From positions 1-40,961 of the forward strand of contig VGVE01000018.1 in NCBI GenBank assembly GCA_016874135.1: 40,961 bases of DNA, in the 5' to 3' direction. Below are positions 1-8,749 of this stretch, in pieces; the stretch's first letter is position 1, and the number at the start of each line of letters is the position of its first letter. A program made the position numbers and the translations under genes. The notes under the pieces were generated by a model, which saw only the letters and a list, made by a program, of their open reading frames with translations, was not told where the DNA came from and did no database searches. This DNA comes from Gammaproteobacteria bacterium. Its GTDB lineage: Bacteria; Pseudomonadota; Gammaproteobacteria; Pseudomonadales; Azotimanducaceae.

Positions 1-951
1 GGCAACAATGATGCCGAGCCCACGATTGGCAAGCTTGCGATGGAACGGATCACGCAGTTCACCACTCCGGATGCGCCGCATGGACGCACGGGTCTGTTCT
101 GACCACAACAATGTTCCACCGAGCCCGCCATGCAGCAGCGCCTGATAAAAAAGTGCGAGATCAGCGGCTGTCGCGAATCCACCACCACCCGGCACGCCCA
201 CCGCCCTGTTCACCGGCTTGTTGAAATTGAGGATGGCCTCTTCAGTGACTTCCGTCACCGGTGGCACCGGCAGGCCCATGCTGCGGTATTCATCCGGCGT
301 CATGGCATTGCCGACATGCAAGCAGTCAATGGCGCGCGCGTTATCCGCCTCACCTTCAACGCCAACGATGAGATCGTTGAGTCCGAGGGGGTTCGTAAGC
401 CGTTCACGCACGAAGTCCACATACCGCTTGCCCGTGCGGCGTTCGATGATCTCGGCGATCACCCACATCGAAGAGGTGGGGTGATACTCAAATCGTGAAC
501 CCGGTTCAAAGGAGAGTTTCCACTGCCCATAGCGGTATTCGCGCCGCGCAGGATCGAGCCAGTCTTCTGGCCGGAAAGGCGCATGCGGAAAACCTGCGGT
601 ATGCGCAAAGAGCTGCCCCACCGTGACGTTCTCTTTACCGTTTGCCGCGAACGCCGGAATGATGTGTGCAACCCGCTCATCCTCTCTCAGCAGTCCTTCC
701 TGAAACAGGAGCCATGCCGCCGCTGAGGTAATGCCCTTGGTCGCGGAAAACAGGCAAAACAGGCTGTTTGAATCACAGGCGCCGAAATTCTCGAGCACAC
801 CCACCCGGCCATTGCGGGCGATGGCAATCTGTACTGCCGGCAACAATCCTTGATCCACTTCCCGCCGCACGCGGGTGAGGAGGGTGTCTATGGCCTTGGA
901 CTTAAGCCCGAGTTCAGCGGCCGTTGCACGTCGAGAATGTTGAAGCGCCAT
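1..951 (-). CDS. Class C beta-lactamase-type serine hydrolase (C-terminus beyond window)
   Basis: Read from the reverse complement: an open frame of 317 codons starts at the ATG at 951 and runs off the left edge, so the C-terminus is missing. It has the SxxK nucleophile motif SATK at residues 69-72 and a second motif beginning Tyr156 (YHP, in the place of the family YxN). This fits penicillin-binding-protein-like esterases and serine hydrolases rather than a proven beta-lactamase. There is no obvious signal peptide, so it is probably cytoplasmic. A strong G-rich ribosome site (AGGGGGG) sits five bases before the start. The cysteine synthase gene starts divergently about 150 bp away. The substrate is unknown. 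Confidence 0.85.
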   Translation of the reverse strand, partial: MALQHSRRATAAELGLKSKAIDTLLTRVRREVDQGLLPAVQIAIARNGRVGVLENFGACDSNSLFCLFSATKGITSAAAWLLFQEGLLREDERVAHIIPAFAANGKENVTVGQLFAHTAGFPHAPFRPEDWLDPARREYRYGQWKLSFEPGSRFEYHPTSSMWVIAEIIERRTGKRYVDFVRERLTNPLGLNDLIVGVEGEADNARAIDCLHVGNAMTPDEYRSMGLPVPPVTEVTEEAILNFNKPVNRAVGVPGGGGFATAADLALFYQALLHGGLGGTLLWSEQTRASMRRIRSGELRDPFHRKLANRGLGIIVA

Positions 952-1102
952 GACATCCCCCCTGATCTGAAGTGGTGTGGTGTGATGCGATCGGCGGCAT
1001 CATGGCCAATGCGGTATGGGCACGCAATGCACCGAGGTTACAATGCGGTGATCGGCGGGACACGGTGTCACCGCTTCGCGGAATTCCCGGGAAGTAACCC
1101 TC

Positions 1103-2080
1103 ATGCAGACGCGGGCAGGATTTGCAGGCTCAGTGGGCAATACGCCCCTCATCCGTATTCACAGCCTTTCTGAAGAAACCGGCTGTGAGATTCTCGGCAA
1201 GGCCGAATTCATGAACCCGGGCGGCAGCGTAAAGGATCGGGCGGCACTCTGGATCGTACGCGAACACGAAAAGAGCGGTGCACTCAAAGCCGGTGGCACC
1301 GTAGTCGAAGGCACCGCCGGCAATACTGGCATTGGTCTCGTGCACGTGTGTAACGCCCGCAACTACAAGACCATAATCTACATGCCGGACAACCAGTCGA
1401 GGGAAAAAGTCGACATTCTGCGAACCCTGGGCGCCGAAGTTCGCGTCGTCAAAACGGTTCCGTATGCAGACGACATGAACTACCAGAAGCAGGCCGGGCG
1501 TTATGCCGCCAGCATCGAAGGTGGGGTGTGGGCCAACCAGTTCGACAACACGGCCAACACCCAGGCGCACTTCGAATCCACCGGCCCCGAGATCTGGGAC
1601 CAGACCGGCGGAAGACTCGACGCGTTCACCTGCGCCGTCGGCACGGGTGGCACCATCAGTGGAATCTCCCGGTTCCTTAAATCGCAGAAGTATGCACCCG
1701 AGATCATTCTCGCCGACCCCTACGGTTCCGCACTCTTCAACTGGGTAACCACCGGGGAAACGAAGATGACACCTGGACCTTCCATCACCGAAGGCATCGG
1801 CAACTCACGGGTCACGCAGAACCTTGCGGGCGCGAAGATCGATGGTGCCGTGCAGGTCCCGGACGTGGACATGGTGAAAATGGTCTATCGCATGTTGCGC
1901 GAAGACGGCTGGTTTTTCGGTTCGAGCACTGGCATCAATCTTTGCGCAGCAGCGCAGATCGCGAAGCGACTCGGCCCGGGTCACACCATCGTAACGATCC
2001 TGTGTGATGCCGGGCACAAGTATCAATCCACGTTGTTCAATCCCGCGTTTCTTGAAGCGAGGAATCTGGCCACTCAATGA
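1103..2080 (+). CDS. Cysteine synthase family PLP enzyme
   Basis: 325-residue fold-type II PLP enzyme. The PLP lysine is Lys44 in NPGGSVKDR. The substrate loop TAGNTGIG lies at 71-78, the phosphate-binding GTGGT at 180-184, and the late serine/threonine loop GSSTG at 273-277. The expected reaction is O-acetylserine plus sulfide to cysteine and acetate. The loop reads TAGNTG where classical CysK has TSGNTG, and long stretches (the CNAR, MPDNQS and QFDNTAN regions) recall the fungal cysteine synthase 2 (CYS17) branch. It may therefore be a side branch rather than the main CysK, so no symbol is given. Start chosen at ATG 1103, with GGGAAG eight bases upstream. TACAAT at 1039-1044 is a possible -10 element. 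It appears monocistronic. Confidence 0.9.
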   Translation: MQTRAGFAGSVGNTPLIRIHSLSEETGCEILGKAEFMNPGGSVKDRAALWIVREHEKSGALKAGGTVVEGTAGNTGIGLVHVCNARNYKTIIYMPDNQSREKVDILRTLGAEVRVVKTVPYADDMNYQKQAGRYAASIEGGVWANQFDNTANTQAHFESTGPEIWDQTGGRLDAFTCAVGTGGTISGISRFLKSQKYAPEIILADPYGSALFNWVTTGETKMTPGPSITEGIGNSRVTQNLAGAKIDGAVQVPDVDMVKMVYRMLREDGWFFGSSTGINLCAAAQIAKRLGPGHTIVTILCDAGHKYQSTLFNPAFLEARNLATQ

Positions 2081-2108
2081 TCAACAAGCGTTGATCACGG
2101 CGTTTCGA

Positions 2109-2936
2109 TCAGCGGCCGACGAACACCGGTGTGGTTTTGTCGACGAACGCCTTCGCGGCGTTGCGGTGATCTTCAGTAAGGCCCGAGTGCACATGGTGCG
2201 TGGCCTCCAGATCAAGGCACTCGATCATGTCGCCACCCAACGCCGCGCGTCTGAAGTTCTCCTTCATGTAGCGATATGCGACAGGTGGTCCGTCTGCGAG
2301 CCGGCGTGCAAGCGCAAACGTTTCTTTCTCCAGATCGGCTGCGGGTACCACCTTGTTGGCGATGCCGAGCGCGAGGCATTCCGCTGAACTCACACGATCA
2401 GACAGGAAATAGAGTTCCTTCGCTTTACCTTGCCCAACGAGGTGGGAGAGAAAATAGCTGCCACCGTAGTCACCGGAGAATGCCACCTTCGCAAACGCCG
2501 TGGTGATGAATGCGGTATCGGCCATGATGCGCAGGTCCGCAGCCAACGCGAGACCGAGCCCGGCCCCAGCGGCGGCTCCCGGCAAACTCGCCAGCACCGG
2601 TTTGGGCATCAGATGTATGCGGCCCGCAGTATTGCGCTGGTTCAGTCGCTGCAGGTGGATCCGTTCATCGAGCGTTGGACCCTGACCACCGCCACTGCGA
2701 GCGGCCATGCCCTTCACGTCACCACCGGCGCAGAACGCCCCTCCCGCACCGGTGATTATCACGCAGCGGATCGAGGCATCCCGTTCCACATGCTCGAGCG
2801 CACGCTCGAGACCGGCTGTCATGTCGCCGGACATTGCGTTGCGGGCCTGCGGCCGGTTGAGTGTAATCACAGCAATGCCATCTTCTTCATGCGCGAGGCA
2901 ATCCGTGACGCCTGTATCGATGATTTTTCGTGCCAT
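2109..2936 (-). CDS. Enoyl-CoA hydratase/isomerase family protein
   Basis: 275 residues with a crotonase fold. The oxyanion-hole segments are FCAGGDV (68-74) and GAAAGAGL (120-127). The two glutamates of classical enoyl-CoA hydratases are not evident. Instead there is an aspartate, Asp156, in AFSGDYGGSY, the pattern seen in PaaG-like and dienoyl-CoA isomerase-type members. Isomerisation of an unsaturated acyl-CoA is therefore as likely as hydration. AGGAG lies seven bases before the ATG at 2936. It is convergent with the cysteine synthase gene (28 bp between stops) and lies downstream of the broken SMP-30-like gene on the same strand. The acyl substrate cannot be told from sequence. Confidence 0.88.
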   Translation of the reverse strand: MARKIIDTGVTDCLAHEEDGIAVITLNRPQARNAMSGDMTAGLERALEHVERDASIRCVIITGAGGAFCAGGDVKGMAARSGGGQGPTLDERIHLQRLNQRNTAGRIHLMPKPVLASLPGAAAGAGLGLALAADLRIMADTAFITTAFAKVAFSGDYGGSYFLSHLVGQGKAKELYFLSDRVSSAECLALGIANKVVPAADLEKETFALARRLADGPPVAYRYMKENFRRAALGGDMIECLDLEATHHVHSGLTEDHRNAAKAFVDKTTPVFVGR

Positions 2937-2994
2937 GGAATCGCTCCTGTTGACTGATTACTGAGAAAAAATAACAAGTAATATCAGTGGCGTC

Positions 2995-3857
2995 TCAGGG
3001 AATACTTACCCGCGCAGCAGCCTTAGGCACACCTGGTACATCCATGTGCAGCCGATGCACCCCGCCACCTTTTTCTTTTCCTGTACCATTCGAACCCGAC
3101 ACGATGTAGAGGTCGCACAGATCTGCACCACCAAAACAAACACTGGTGCGCATCGGTTCCAGAATGCGGATGAAACCACGCTGCCGGCCATCTTTGGCAA
3201 ACCCAGCGACACCGTGCCCACCGTCCGCGAGCGCAACCCAGACCGTGCCTTCCTGATCAACCACCAGACCATCGGGAATGCCTTGCGAGCTGGTTACGAA
3301 AACCGTTTTGTCGCCGAGCGACCCATCGTCGTGAACGTCATAACAATTCACCGCACGGCACCGCTAGTCCGAGTGATAGAGCTTTTTGCCAGCCGGTGAA
3401 AACCCGAGACCATTGGTGAGCTGGATGTCCCCCATCACAATACGCGCTGAGTCGTCGAGCTCGATGAGCCAGATATCACCGGCCCGGGGTTTGCGCCCGT
3501 CGGCAAAGACCGGGGACGCGCCGAGTCCGCCAGCATAGATGCGGCCCTCGCGGTCCGTAGTGAGGTCATTGAAGCCAACCAGTCCCGCGTCCTCGTTCTT
3601 GTCGAGCAAGGTGATCGAGGGGTCATTGCCGAGTTGTTTGAAGGCGACGTTGCGACCGCTGACCACAAGCCCGCCGCGTTCATGACAGGCCATGCCGCCG
3701 ATGCCACGACGGTGCGAGATCACCGCTGTAACTTCACCGTCGCGAAGGGCGATTACACCACCAAAAGCACATCGGAAAAGAAGAGACCGTGTTGATCGTG
3801 CCAGACAGGGTCTTCGATCAACCCATAACCTGAAATGAGCGATTCGGGCATTGCCAT
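2995..3857 (-). pseudogene. SMP-30/gluconolactonase/LRE-like protein, frameshifted and with an in-frame TAG
   Basis: A beta-propeller lactonase-like gene can be followed from ATG 3857 (preceded by GGGGGAGG) to the stop at 2995, with two lesions. First, near 3756-3766 the frame that encodes GLFFSDVL runs into TAA, while the continuation (GGVIALRDGEV onward) is in another frame. The total of 863 nt is one short of a whole number of codons, consistent with one lost base. Second, a TAG at 3364-3366 interrupts LYHSD-RCRAV in the same frame as the downstream part. Restored, the product would be about 287 residues, normal for the family. Motifs such as DGLVVD, GFNDLTTD and TNGLGFS are still readable, so decay is recent or sequencing errors are present. 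Confidence 0.8.
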
Positions 3858-3978
3858 GGTTGCCTCCCCCGGGCGACCTGTGACACTGCGCCAGACCTTG
3901 TCACAGCGCTTCCAGCTCTGCAACACTGCGAAACAGCACGGTGGCATCGCACCGGATCCATCAGGGGAGGCTTCAGAC

Positions 3979-5028
3979 ATGCTGATTTCCGCGGCAAAAC
4001 TTACGCAGTTCGCTGCGGATGTGTTCACCGCGGTAGGTGCGAGTGAAACCAACGCCAGGCTGGTCGCTGAACATCTCGTCGAAGCGAACCTCAAGGGACA
4101 CGACTCGCACGGCGTCGGCATGATTCCCACCTACGTCAACAACATTCTCAACAAGCTGCTCACACCCAGCGCCAGCGCGCGCATCGTTCGCGACAAAGGC
4201 GCGGTGCTCGTGGTCGATGGTCAACAAGGCTTCGGTCAGGTCGTCGGGCGGGAAGCGACCGCACTCGGCATCGAACGTGCTCGGCAGATGGGTGTGGCCT
4301 GCGTGGGTTCCCGCAACAACCATCACCTCGGACGCATTGGCGCCTATGGGGAACAGTGTGCGGCGGCGGGCATGGTCTCGGTACATTTCGTCAATGTGGT
4401 CGGCCACAACCCCGCGGTCTCTCCCTGGGGCGGTCGGGAACCGCGCATGACCACCAACCCTTTTTGCGTGGTGGTGCCACGACCCGGCACCTGGCCCATC
4501 GTGCTCGATATGGCGACCAGCGCAGTGGCACTCGGCAAGGTACGGGTAGCGTATAACAAAGGTGTGGACGTACCGGATGGTGCGCTCGTTGACCATGAAG
4601 GCGTGCCGACCAATTCGCCCAAGGTGATGTTCGAAAAGCCGCTGGGTTCGCTCGGCCCATTTGGCCAGCACAAGGGTTATGGACTTGCCGTGATGTGCGA
4701 GCTTCTCGGTGGTGGTCTCGCAGGCGAATGGACTGCACAGCCCGAACACCCCCGCGGCCACAACATCGTCAATCACATGTTCATGGTGATCGTTGATCCG
4801 GAAGCGTTTGGCGGCTTGTCAGCATTCCGTTACGAAGTAGACGAGATGGTGAAGTACCTCTATTCGACAACACCGGCGAAGGGATTCGACAAGGTGCGCA
4901 TACCTGGCGAGCCCGAGCAGGAGACCATGGCCGCAAGGCGGGCCGATGGCATCGAAATCGATACAAGTTCGTGGCAAAGCATCGCCAAGGCGGCAGCGCG
5001 AGTCGGGATCAACGCGGATCAGCTGTAA
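3979..5028 (+). CDS. Ldh-family (malate/L-lactate dehydrogenase type) oxidoreductase
   Basis: 349 residues when started at ATG 3979, which has GGGGAGG nine bases upstream. An upstream in-frame start at 3835 would only overlap the start of the divergent SMP-30-like gene. The protein belongs to the non-Rossmann Ldh/YbiC/AllD/sulfolactate dehydrogenase family: it has HDSHGVG at residues 41-47 with the family histidine at 44, the NNHHLGRIG segment and an NPF substrate/cofactor region. Members oxidise 2-hydroxy acids with NAD(P), for example malate, sulfolactate or ureidoglycolate. The exact substrate is not predictable. The divergent SMP-30/lactonase neighbour suggests sugar-acid or hydroxy-acid metabolism, but that partner is now broken. 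Confidence 0.88.
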   Translation: MLISAAKLTQFAADVFTAVGASETNARLVAEHLVEANLKGHDSHGVGMIPTYVNNILNKLLTPSASARIVRDKGAVLVVDGQQGFGQVVGREATALGIERARQMGVACVGSRNNHHLGRIGAYGEQCAAAGMVSVHFVNVVGHNPAVSPWGGREPRMTTNPFCVVVPRPGTWPIVLDMATSAVALGKVRVAYNKGVDVPDGALVDHEGVPTNSPKVMFEKPLGSLGPFGQHKGYGLAVMCELLGGGLAGEWTAQPEHPRGHNIVNHMFMVIVDPEAFGGLSAFRYEVDEMVKYLYSTTPAKGFDKVRIPGEPEQETMAARRADGIEIDTSSWQSIAKAAARVGINADQL

Positions 5029-5066
5029 TCAGCGCAAACAGGAGCATGGGTCGCACCCGATCAGGA

Positions 5067-5486
5067 TCAGCTTCGGTGGGCGCAACTGTTTCGCCGAATC
5101 GGATGGCGCCGCGCCGAGCCGCAGGTAAAACCCTCCGCGTTGGGATCCGCATCGATCAGCAGTTCTTGACTACCGGTTTGTCTGGCTTCCCGGAGAGCCG
5201 TATCTACGAGCAATCGTCCTACCCCGTGGCCAATCACATCGGGATGTACCCACAGGCACTCGAGTTCGAACCGGGGAATGCGACGAAGCTGCGTAACGCC
5301 TACCGGCGATCCGTTCAGCTCAGCCACCCATGTGGGCATGGCACGGATCGACTCTGCGGTGAAGATGAGCTCGTCATGCCATCGCCTGAGATCATGGTCC
5401 GAATAACCCCAATGTCTTTTTGAGGCGTGGGCGATACTCGTCAGCTCATCGACATCGGCGGCCTTTGCGAACCGAATCGAAATCAT
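5067..5486 (-). CDS. GNAT N-acetyltransferase, possibly frameshifted at the C-terminus
   Basis: 139 residues from ATG 5486 (MISIRFAKAADV). Motif A, the acetyl-CoA pyrophosphate loop, is visible as IGHGVGRLL after the beta-strand LECLWVHP. The last 20 or so residues after DPNAEGF are arginine-rich and unlike the family. Adding one base in the A4 run at 5127-5130 would instead give EGFYLRLGA, a typical GNAT ending, and the frame would then stop at 5029, immediately beside the Ldh stop. A one-base deletion is plausible but unproven. It lies 38 bp downstream of the MarR gene on the same strand and is probably co-transcribed. The acetyl acceptor is unknown. Confidence 0.7.
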   Translation of the reverse strand: MISIRFAKAADVDELTSIAHASKRHWGYSDHDLRRWHDELIFTAESIRAMPTWVAELNGSPVGVTQLRRIPRFELECLWVHPDVIGHGVGRLLVDTALREARQTGSQELLIDADPNAEGFTCGSARRHPIRRNSCAHRS

Positions 5487-5524
5487 GGGCTGAGCAGATC
5501 CACCGGTCTCGACATTCTGTCGGG

Positions 5525-6073
5525 TCAAGGGCTTTCGCCGTCTCTCAACGTCGCCATGGGGCAAGGATCGCACTTCTCTCCATCACAGAGCCGACAGACC
5601 CACATGGCCTGCAGTTCATCCGTGGTATGGCTTTCGATGAGACGACGCGAAATCGACTCTAGCCGAGATCTTTCCGCTGCAGAGAGCGGCTGCATGAGCG
5701 TCCTCAGCACTGCTTCACGACGCGCGAGCACACGGCGAACGGTCTGTCGACCCGAACGCGTTAACTCAAGACTAACGGCACGCGCATCCGAGGAGGCACG
5801 CTTTTCAACGTAACCCTGCTCGACCAGCGCAGCCACGAGGCGAACCACCGCGGAGTGAGAACGACGAAGCGATCTCGCGATGTAGTCGATCGGTTCACCA
5901 GGCGCGTGGGCGATCGAGACCAGGGCTGCAGCGGAGAGCGCAGCAAGTCCAGACTCTTCCTCCACAGCTGTCGTCAGTTCATCAGCAATCAGCAGCGTCG
6001 CCGCACCGATGAGGTTGAGTGCGGTAGCGGATGCCGGAGAGATAGGTGAATCTGCCATGACGATCGAGTACAT
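5525..6073 (-). CDS. MarR-family transcriptional regulator
   Basis: 182 residues (a start at Met6, position 6058, is also possible). The winged helix-turn-helix spans roughly residues 45-110, with recognition-helix region IARSLRRSHSAVVRLVAALVE and the wing EKRASSDARAVSLELT. The dimerisation helices follow. The C-terminal segment CRLCDGEKCDPCP has four clustered cysteines, seen in some MarR relatives, and could sense redox state or bind metal. It sits 82 bp downstream of the YHS gene on the same strand, and no strong ribosome site is visible. It may autoregulate through the palindrome at the YHS promoter; that is inference. Confidence 0.85.
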   Translation of the reverse strand: MYSIVMADSPISPASATALNLIGAATLLIADELTTAVEEESGLAALSAAALVSIAHAPGEPIDYIARSLRRSHSAVVRLVAALVEQGYVEKRASSDARAVSLELTRSGRQTVRRVLARREAVLRTLMQPLSAAERSRLESISRRLIESHTTDELQAMWVCRLCDGEKCDPCPMATLRDGESP

Positions 6074-6155
6074 CTTGATTTGAAGGCAGACATCATAACA
6101 ATCAGATCGACGTGGCTGCGCCGATGAATTGGAGGATCAGAAAAGCCCGACCGAC

Positions 6156-6635
6156 TCAGCGACCGGACGACTGCCCAGGTCTCGACTCCGGCCAGTTCCG
6201 GTCTGCAGCCTCAATCAGCGCATCACGATCCGCTGTCCACTGCTCGCCGGTTGCGGCATCGAAGTTCAGGAAAAGCCGTCCGTCCACCACGGCAAACACG
6301 GTTGGATCACCATGCGCGGTATAGCCGTTGCCCATCGCGTAGGCATAGTACCCTCCGAAAGCAGGTGCATAACGTGCCGGCTCTTTCAGAAATCGATCGC
6401 GATGTTCAGCACTCGCGAATTTCCACAACGCACCATTCCACTCCGCACTCAGATCGTCTCTCCCCGCAACCGCTTCACCCGAACTGAAGTACGCAACGGG
6501 ATCATAACCATCGATAGCACCCCGCTCCGTCGCGTAGACCATATCGGATGCAAAGTACCCAATGGACCATGGGACCAGGCCCACGGCAGACAGCAGGACA
6601 ACGACCACGACACCAAGCCACTTGAACCAGCCCAT
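6156..6635 (-). CDS. Membrane-anchored YHS-domain protein
   Basis: 159 residues. Residues 4-28 are a hydrophobic N-terminal anchor or signal sequence (WLGVVVVVLLSAVGLV). The rest is a periplasmic YHS domain recognisable by AIDGYDPVAYF, WKFASAEHRDRF and a GGYYAYAMGNG segment. YHS domains are often linked to metal or redox proteins; the exact role of this family is not established. Start ATG 6635 has GGAGAGG close upstream. The promoter region carries an AT-rich inverted repeat. The MarR and GNAT genes follow on the same strand, so the three may form an operon. Confidence 0.8.
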   Translation of the reverse strand: MGWFKWLGVVVVVLLSAVGLVPWSIGYFASDMVYATERGAIDGYDPVAYFSSGEAVAGRDDLSAEWNGALWKFASAEHRDRFLKEPARYAPAFGGYYAYAMGNGYTAHGDPTVFAVVDGRLFLNFDAATGEQWTADRDALIEAADRNWPESRPGQSSGR

Positions 6636-6657
6636 CAGACCTCTCCATATCCTTGAT

Positions 6658-6678
6658 ATATGTATTATGCATACATAT
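6658..6678 (-). promoter_or_regulatory. Palindromic operator over the predicted YHS-marR promoter
   Basis: Perfect inverted repeat ATATGTAT (6658-6665) and ATACATAT (6671-6678) around a 5-bp spacer, 22 bp upstream of the YHS ATG. On the minus strand it overlaps a possible -10 CATAAT (6664-6669), with a -35-like TTGCTT (6686-6691) at 16-bp spacing. Such an AT-rich dyad over the core promoter is typical of repressor binding. The MarR product encoded downstream is the obvious candidate. Confidence 0.5.
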
Positions 6679-6716
6679 TTTAGGAAAGCAAAGTCACCGA
6701 CTGTAGGATGCGGGAC

Positions 6717-7442
6717 TCATCGCCTGAGATTGCGCTCGAACAACCCGAACAGTCGCTCCCAATGACGCTCCGCCGAAGGTTGGTGATACATCCCTGCACG
6801 CAGCGGAAAAACAAAACCATGATGAGTTCCGGGATACCACTCGACGCGGGAACGGATGCCAGTACTGGCCAGATGGGCTTCCAATCCGTCGATCATCTGC
6901 TTCGGCGCCCACTCGTCCGTTTCCGCACAGCCGAAGTACATCTCGCCACGAATCTTGTGCGCGTCGCGATGGGGCGAGTCCGCCGAATCATTGAACAGGC
7001 GCACACCATGAAACGATGCAGAAGCAGCTATGCGATCCGGAAACGCAGCCGCTGCGGCAAACGCGAACGGACCACTCATGCAGTAACCCACACAGCCCGC
7101 AGATCCCTTACCCGCGACTTTTTCACCATCAGCAAATCCAAGCAACGCAGCCACGTCCTCACACACCATGCGGTTAGTAAGTGAGTTCATGTGCTCGAAC
7201 ATCTCCGGCCGCTTGTCCGGTGCCATCACAAACTCACGCACACGCCGATAGTAGAGGTTCGGTAATATCACGTAGTAGCCAACCGAGGCGAGCCGGCGCG
7301 CCATGTCGTGCAGTTCCTCGCGTTTGCCGGGTGCATCCATCAGGAACAGCACTACCGGATACGGGCCACCCTCCTCCGGGTGCACCACAAACGTATTCGC
7401 CTTCCCGTCGCGGGTTTGGATATCGATTTCATGCTCGATCAT
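6717..7442 (-). CDS. Dienelactone hydrolase family protein
   Basis: 241 residues, alpha/beta-hydrolase of the dienelactone hydrolase type. The triad is visible: nucleophile Cys121 in GYCMSG, an acid near Asp176 (AETDEW) and His208 in GTHHGF. The family hydrolyses lactones or esters in aromatic and other ring degradation; the substrate here is unknown. Its ribosome site GAGGTGAGAAG overlaps the stop of the upstream acyl-CoA dehydrogenase gene, and the two are 11 bp apart, so they are translated from one message and probably act in one pathway. It appears intact, with no signal peptide. Confidence 0.9.
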   Translation of the reverse strand: MIEHEIDIQTRDGKANTFVVHPEEGGPYPVVLFLMDAPGKREELHDMARRLASVGYYVILPNLYYRRVREFVMAPDKRPEMFEHMNSLTNRMVCEDVAALLGFADGEKVAGKGSAGCVGYCMSGPFAFAAAAAFPDRIAASASFHGVRLFNDSADSPHRDAHKIRGEMYFGCAETDEWAPKQMIDGLEAHLASTGIRSRVEWYPGTHHGFVFPLRAGMYHQPSAERHWERLFGLFERNLRR

Positions 7443-7453
7443 TTTTTAGCTTC

Positions 7454-8668
7454 TCACCTCAATCCGAAGTCAAACCCGTCGCCCCGTGCAAAGGTGCGCA
7501 GGATGCGATTGGCGGTGTTCTGCACATGCACTTCATCAGCTCCATCGTAGATCCGCGCAAACCGTGCATGCCGGTACATGCGTTCAAGCGGCGTGTCTTC
7601 AGTGACGCCCATCGCACCATGAACCTGAATGGCGCGGTCGATGACGTTGTGCAACATCGAAGCCCCAAACACCTTGATGAGTCCGATCTCTACCCGCGCT
7701 TCATCACCGCTGTCGATCTTCTGCGCTGCATGCAGTGTCAGCAGGCGGCTCGCCTGTATTTCCGCTGCGGAATCAAAGATGAACTTCTGGATCTGCTGGT
7801 GTTCACCGAGGGTCTTGCCAAATGCGACGCGGGAATTGGCACGCGCACACATGAGATCAAATGCCCGCTGTGCCTGTCCGAGCCAACGCATGCAATGGAA
7901 GATCCGACCAGGCCCCAACCGGTGCTGCGCGATCTTGAAACCCTGGCCGCGAGGCCCGAGAAGATTCGCCTTGGGTACACGCACATTGTCGTACACCACT
8001 TCATAGTGCCCATCCGCCTGACCCATCACCTTCACATCCCGCAGGATGTTGTAGCCCAGCGTGCTTGTTGGCACCACGATCATCGAAAACGCCTGATGTG
8101 CCGGTGTATCCGCTGATTCGGTGCGTGCCATGCAGGTGGTATAGGCCGCGTTCGCTGCGCCCGATGTGAACCATTTGCGGCCATTGATCACCCACTCGTC
8201 GCCGATGAGTTCAGCACGCGTCTGCAACTGCGTTGGATCGGAACTCGCAATACCAGGCTCCGTCATGCCAAAGCTCGGAAACACTTCTCCATCCACCAGA
8301 GGCTTCAGGTACTTCTCGCGCCACTCGGGGCTTGCATATCGATGCAGCATGATCGAGTCCTGCAAGCTGTGCGTACCAAGCGCAACCATCGCCACTTCAG
8401 AACGACCCACCACTTCATTGATGAACACGTAATCTAGGAACGGCAGGCCGCCGCCACCGATTTCTTCAGGATGACCGAGTGCCCACAATCCTTGCGCTTT
8501 GGCCTTGTCCATGAGGCCACGCATGATGCTGCCATGGCGTGAGCTCACCTTGTTTTCAAGCAGTTCCTTTTCAACCGGATAGATGTCGCGTTCGATGAAC
8601 TGGAGCACCCGGTTGCGCAGCGGCACGATGTGTTCCGGAATGGACAGATTCAAGGACGATGAAGACAT
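7454..8668 (-). CDS. Acyl-CoA dehydrogenase (ACAD10/11-like)
   Basis: 404 residues, full-length flavin acyl-CoA dehydrogenase. Visible are FGMTEPGIASSDP and WVINGRKWFTSGA (FAD and substrate contacts), QVHGAMGVTEDTPLERMYR, and IYDGADEVH near the C-terminus. In this branch an aspartate takes the place of the catalytic glutamate found in short- and medium-chain enzymes at YEG. It oxidises an acyl-CoA to the 2-enoyl-CoA and passes electrons to ETF. Start ATG 8668 has a G6 Shine-Dalgarno (GAGGGGGGAA) seven bases upstream. It is the first gene of a pair with the dienelactone hydrolase. The chain length of the substrate is unknown. Confidence 0.92.
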   Translation of the reverse strand: MSSSSLNLSIPEHIVPLRNRVLQFIERDIYPVEKELLENKVSSRHGSIMRGLMDKAKAQGLWALGHPEEIGGGGLPFLDYVFINEVVGRSEVAMVALGTHSLQDSIMLHRYASPEWREKYLKPLVDGEVFPSFGMTEPGIASSDPTQLQTRAELIGDEWVINGRKWFTSGAANAAYTTCMARTESADTPAHQAFSMIVVPTSTLGYNILRDVKVMGQADGHYEVVYDNVRVPKANLLGPRGQGFKIAQHRLGPGRIFHCMRWLGQAQRAFDLMCARANSRVAFGKTLGEHQQIQKFIFDSAAEIQASRLLTLHAAQKIDSGDEARVEIGLIKVFGASMLHNVIDRAIQVHGAMGVTEDTPLERMYRHARFARIYDGADEVHVQNTANRILRTFARGDGFDFGLR

Positions 8669-8749
8669 ACGAATTCCCCCCTCATGCCGCCAGTGGCGGG
8701 CTGTTTTGTATCAATCCGAGTGTACTCCTGCTCCGCGAACTTCGTTGAG

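Noticed and set aside
3835..3978. N-terminal extension of the Ldh-family dehydrogenase
   Set aside because: This 48-codon stretch is antisense to the start of the SMP-30-like gene and lacks family similarity; ATG 3979 has a good ribosome site and gives the normal length.
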